DNA from: Bacillus sp. V3-13
GTDB taxonomy: Bacteria; Bacillota; Bacilli; Bacillales; Cytobacillaceae
Reading direction: 5' to 3'
Assembly (NCBI RefSeq): GCF_002860165.1
Contig: NZ_PGUZ01000019.1
Span: forward strand, 1-46,082
Length of the DNA: 46,082 nucleotides
Shown here: piece by piece, positions 43,243 through 46,082 of the stretch
How the letters are laid out: every line of letters begins with the position of its first letter
Position numbering within the stretch: the stretch's first letter is position 1
Notes under the pieces: model-generated
Told to the model about the DNA's origin: nothing
Databases searched by the model: none
The model's input: only the letters and a program-made list of their open reading frames with translations
Position numbers and translations under genes: made by a program

Positions 43243-45963
43243 GTGGAAAAGCAATTAATTAAAAAGGAATTTTACCGAACATTTACCGATGAAATTGATG
43301 CCAACCAGCCTGCGCGTGTACTGGGTGAGCTTTACGTAAAAGAACAGCAGAAGGATGTGCCTGATTTGTCCTACATCCGTTTTGCCCAGGGGGAAGTTTA
43401 CTACGCGAACTATGATTTTGAAGCTGCCATTTTTAAATGGGAAAATATCGATAATGAACTTGAACCGTGGGCGAAAAAAAATACGGCTGATGCCTATTTT
43501 GCGCTTGAAATATTATCAACTGCCGAGAATATCTATAAATCGGTTCAAACCGATAACGTCATTTTGAAAACAGAAGTTTTCCTGCAATTGTTCACCCTCT
43601 ACATACAGCAGGGCAAATTGGACAGTGCCACAAAAGTAATAAAAGAAGCGGTTGCTCTCAATCCTGATTATCCAAACGTTACTGAAATCGCAAGAACTTT
43701 CTTTGAGGAGCACGGAGATGCAAGAAATGCGGTTGAACTGGCAGTGAACGAGGCAATCAGGACGCAATCGGTACACTGGTTTGATCTTTTAAATACCTAT
43801 ATTCAAGATGGTTTAACGAAAAAAATTCAACCGGACTATTTTATGGATGTTTTAATGGCACTTTACCATTCGGATAAAAGGCGTCTCGAAAAAACAGTGG
43901 TTTCATTATGGAACAGCTACAAAGGAGAAGATGTTTATTTCTCCTGGATTCGCGGGATGGACCGCTTTTTAGCTGAGATTGAAATTGACCGGTCTGTTTC
44001 CTGGCCTGAGCTTTCCACCCTTTATCATCAATCTTTTCTCGAGTTAATGAGTGGAAAATTCCTGCTGAAAAAGCTGTCCGGGATTGTTCCGAATCATTTA
44101 ACCAATTGGCTGAAAATTTCCGGCAGCAGCCAAGGTTTATACGCAGCATCTGCCGTACTCGCATGGAATGAGCTATTTCCTTCGAGCATAAAGGTTTCAG
44201 CGGCAGAGGAGGCGGAAAACCTTATTGCAGGGCTCAGGACGGAAGGCAATGGCCTTGAAGAAAGCCTGCAACTGTTTGACACAATCACAGCATGGGCGGA
44301 ACAGAATGATGTGGAAATAGGAAACCGGTTTAAGTGGCTCGCGGGCGCGCTGGCTGATTTGACGACCCATCATCTCCTGATTGCCGGAATTTCGGGCAAT
44401 GGGAAGTCATCTTTCATCAATGCCATCCTTGGTGAGAATATTTTAGAAAACGATGTTCAGGCGGCGGTTCTTTTTAAAGGTGATGAAGATAATGAAATCA
44501 CCGAAATTGATGATTCCGGAATCAGGCACATACCTGAATTATCGGCTGCTTCTGCCGAAGGCGCTGTTATTGATTTTAAGATTTCGAGCCGCTTCTTAAC
44601 TGAAAACGGGCTGTCATTGTTCAATATCCCTGATTTTAGAGGAACACGAAGTGAAAGAAACGAGGCAGTCCAGTATTTGCATTTGGCAGACAGCCTTTTG
44701 TTTGTACTCGATGCGGGTTCCCCTTTTACAGAGAGAGAAAGGGATATGCTTCTAAAAATTGCCGGGGAAGCACCAGATCTTCCGGTTCACTTCTTACTGA
44801 ACAATATTGATTCGATTGCCGATGAGCAGGAAGCGATCAAATTGGTGGATGATACTTGGGCACGAATCCATGGATATTTCCCGGCAGCAAAGCTGTTTGC
44901 TTTTTCGTCCAATTACGAAAGCGCACAGCAATTAAGCGACCTTGCAGAATTTATCCAGGCAAATGCAAGTGCTGTGAACACGGAGGAGAGACGTACTTTC
45001 AATCTGTTGGCCTTGATCCGGGAAACGATTACGATGCTTCTAAAAAGCCGGGTCGAAATGGAAAATGGCTTGATTGAATCGATCAAGTGGAATGAGGAAA
45101 TGGCGAACAAGTTAAACGGTGCGATCAATCAGCTTAGTGATGTTGAGAAGGAAAAGAGTAATGTAATTCAAAAATCGTACCGGGGCAGAAAGCAGCAGAT
45201 CAAAAATGAGCTCGAAGATGAAATTCCAAAGCTTCTTCAGGGCTGTTCAGATATCATTGAAGAGGACAGTGACTTTGGAAGCCTCCATGTTAAACTGAAC
45301 GATGAGATGAACAGGAGAATTCAGGCATATCTCACTGAAACGGTGCTGCCTAAATTCAATCAGGCTCTCGAGGAATGGATTGACTTTGCAAAGGACGAAT
45401 TTGACGAAAGCCAGTCGTTCTTAACCGATATGAGTGACGGTTTTAATACAATGTTTGCGGAAGAGCGACTCAAGCTTAAGTGTGATTTTAAAGTGCTTGA
45501 GGATTGGCGCCGTGATGCGGACCGGATGACAAGCGGAGTGCCTGTCGATAAAGTAAATATTTTGCTTCGTTTCACACCTTCTCAGTTTTTATTAAAGAGT
45601 GCGGGAAAATTGTTCGGTGCGATCCAGCAAAACAAGTTAATGCTCTATAATAAATACACACAATTCGTAGAAAACGAAGATTATGAAGAAGCAAAAACGT
45701 TAATTATCAACAATTTTATGCAGCCTTTCGAAATGTTTGAACGGACGCTTGAGCGTGATGTGACGATATTCTTCCGAAACCCGTTCCGTGTTTTGAAGCA
45801 GGCAGTCGAAGAGACGCAAAGCGAAATCGTCGAAAAGCAGGCGGCCCTGGATCAGATCAGAGCGAATCCAGAATTGTACCGCGATCCATTAAGGCTGTTC
45901 GAGGTAAGGCTGCGGCAGCAGGAATGGATGGAAATGGCGGGGAAAGAGTTAAGCCGCCCTTAA
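43243..45963 (+). CDS. Large TPR/GTPase protein (dynamin-like GTPase domain)
   Basis: The 906-residue protein starts at GTG 43243 behind GCGGAGGAAAG. Residues 1-350 are helical with TPR-like repeats (VEVYYANYDFEAAIFKW-type near 45; IQQGKLDSATKVIKEAVALNPD near 115). A GTPase domain follows: P-loop GISGNGKSSFINAI (about 383-396), DxxG in IPDFRGTRS (about 463) and NNID (about 518) in place of NKxD. The C-terminal 320 residues are largely coiled-coil, as in dynamin-like proteins. No membrane segment is clear. Function unknown; fused TPR and dynamin-type GTPase suggest membrane or stress work. A strong terminator follows. Confidence 0.75.
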   Translation: MEKQLIKKEFYRTFTDEIDANQPARVLGELYVKEQQKDVPDLSYIRFAQGEVYYANYDFEAAIFKWENIDNELEPWAKKNTADAYFALEILSTAENIYKSVQTDNVILKTEVFLQLFTLYIQQGKLDSATKVIKEAVALNPDYPNVTEIARTFFEEHGDARNAVELAVNEAIRTQSVHWFDLLNTYIQDGLTKKIQPDYFMDVLMALYHSDKRRLEKTVVSLWNSYKGEDVYFSWIRGMDRFLAEIEIDRSVSWPELSTLYHQSFLELMSGKFLLKKLSGIVPNHLTNWLKISGSSQGLYAASAVLAWNELFPSSIKVSAAEEAENLIAGLRTEGNGLEESLQLFDTITAWAEQNDVEIGNRFKWLAGALADLTTHHLLIAGISGNGKSSFINAILGENILENDVQAAVLFKGDEDNEITEIDDSGIRHIPELSAASAEGAVIDFKISSRFLTENGLSLFNIPDFRGTRSERNEAVQYLHLADSLLFVLDAGSPFTERERDMLLKIAGEAPDLPVHFLLNNIDSIADEQEAIKLVDDTWARIHGYFPAAKLFAFSSNYESAQQLSDLAEFIQANASAVNTEERRTFNLLALIRETITMLLKSRVEMENGLIESIKWNEEMANKLNGAINQLSDVEKEKSNVIQKSYRGRKQQIKNELEDEIPKLLQGCSDIIEEDSDFGSLHVKLNDEMNRRIQAYLTETVLPKFNQALEEWIDFAKDEFDESQSFLTDMSDGFNTMFAEERLKLKCDFKVLEDWRRDADRMTSGVPVDKVNILLRFTPSQFLLKSAGKLFGAIQQNKLMLYNKYTQFVENEDYEEAKTLIINNFMQPFEMFERTLERDVTIFFRNPFRVLKQAVEETQSEIVEKQAALDQIRANPELYRDPLRLFEVRLRQQEWMEMAGKELSRP

Positions 45964-45979
45964 CATAATAAAGTACACG

Positions 45980-46018
45980 AAGGCACACAGATTTCAGTGG
46001 AATCTGTGTGCCTTTTTT
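45980..46018 (+). terminator. Terminator after the TPR/GTPase gene
   Basis: AAGGCACACAGATT pairs exactly with AATCTGTGTGCCTT around TCAGTGG, then T residues. Confidence 0.9.
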
Positions 46019-46082
46019 AAAAAGATAAGAAAGTATAAAATTTTGGGTCTACCACGGTCATCTAGGCTGTGGTATTTTTATT

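Overview
The window looks like the chromosome of a low-GC Gram-positive bacterium of the family Bacillaceae. Evidence: strong AGGAGG-type ribosome binding sites with frequent TTG/GTG starts, an oligopeptide transporter in the appD-F-A-B-C order known from Bacillus subtilis, B. subtilis-like secreted aminopeptidase, nitrite/formate channel, HxlR and catechol-dioxygenase genes, and many T-tailed hairpin terminators. Genus cannot be set from sequence alone. No rRNA, tRNA, CRISPR array or intact insertion sequence was seen.

Region 1 (1-11.1 kb) is accessory and partly decayed. A Mau-like/Tat cluster opens it: a broken MauE-like remnant, a MauD-like thioredoxin protein, a twin-arginine-exported protein with twelve cysteines, a MauF-like membrane gene with one in-frame TGA, then tatA and tatC and a small lipoprotein. 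A fused OppB-OppC-type permease and an oppD/oppF pair without a binding protein follow. Then come an MFS pseudogene, a duplicated tatC-tail/lipoprotein segment and an M20 peptidase remnant.

Region 2 (11.1-15.2 kb) holds a short direct-repeat cluster, a secreted M28 aminopeptidase behind a perfect 27-bp palindrome, an FNT-family channel behind an Fnr-like site, a frameshifted small secreted protein, and a deleted second copy of the FNT gene with its terminator.

Region 3 (15.3-25.8 kb) is AT-rich and is the most striking part. A helix-turn-helix/TPR regulator of RRNPP type is divergent from a 44-residue exported peptide that looks like its pheromone precursor. Next is a 27-residue peptide ending in a Cys-Asn-Cys motif (candidate RiPP precursor), a decayed second copy of it, an attenuator hairpin, a radical SAM/SPASM maturase and an MFS exporter. 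An ECF sigma factor, its membrane anti-sigma partner, a lipoprotein and a three-gene ABC-2 transporter follow and may provide envelope-stress response or self-protection. The whole could be a quorum-controlled modified-peptide locus; this is inference.

Region 4 (25.9-34.6 kb) has chimeric remnants of 6-phosphogluconate dehydrogenase and gluconate kinase beside an intact RpiR-family regulator, a TPR protein, a DEDD exonuclease, a HepT/MntA toxin-antitoxin pair, a divergent HxlR regulator/catechol dioxygenase pair with a palindromic operator on a consensus promoter, and glutaminyl-tRNA synthetase, which B. subtilis lacks.

Region 5 (34.6-46.1 kb) contains the appDFABC operon with a frameshift in appA, an MFS transporter, a GC-rich dispersed repeat and a 906-residue TPR/GTPase protein. 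Several reading-frame lesions occur across the window; some may be real decay and some may be sequence error.
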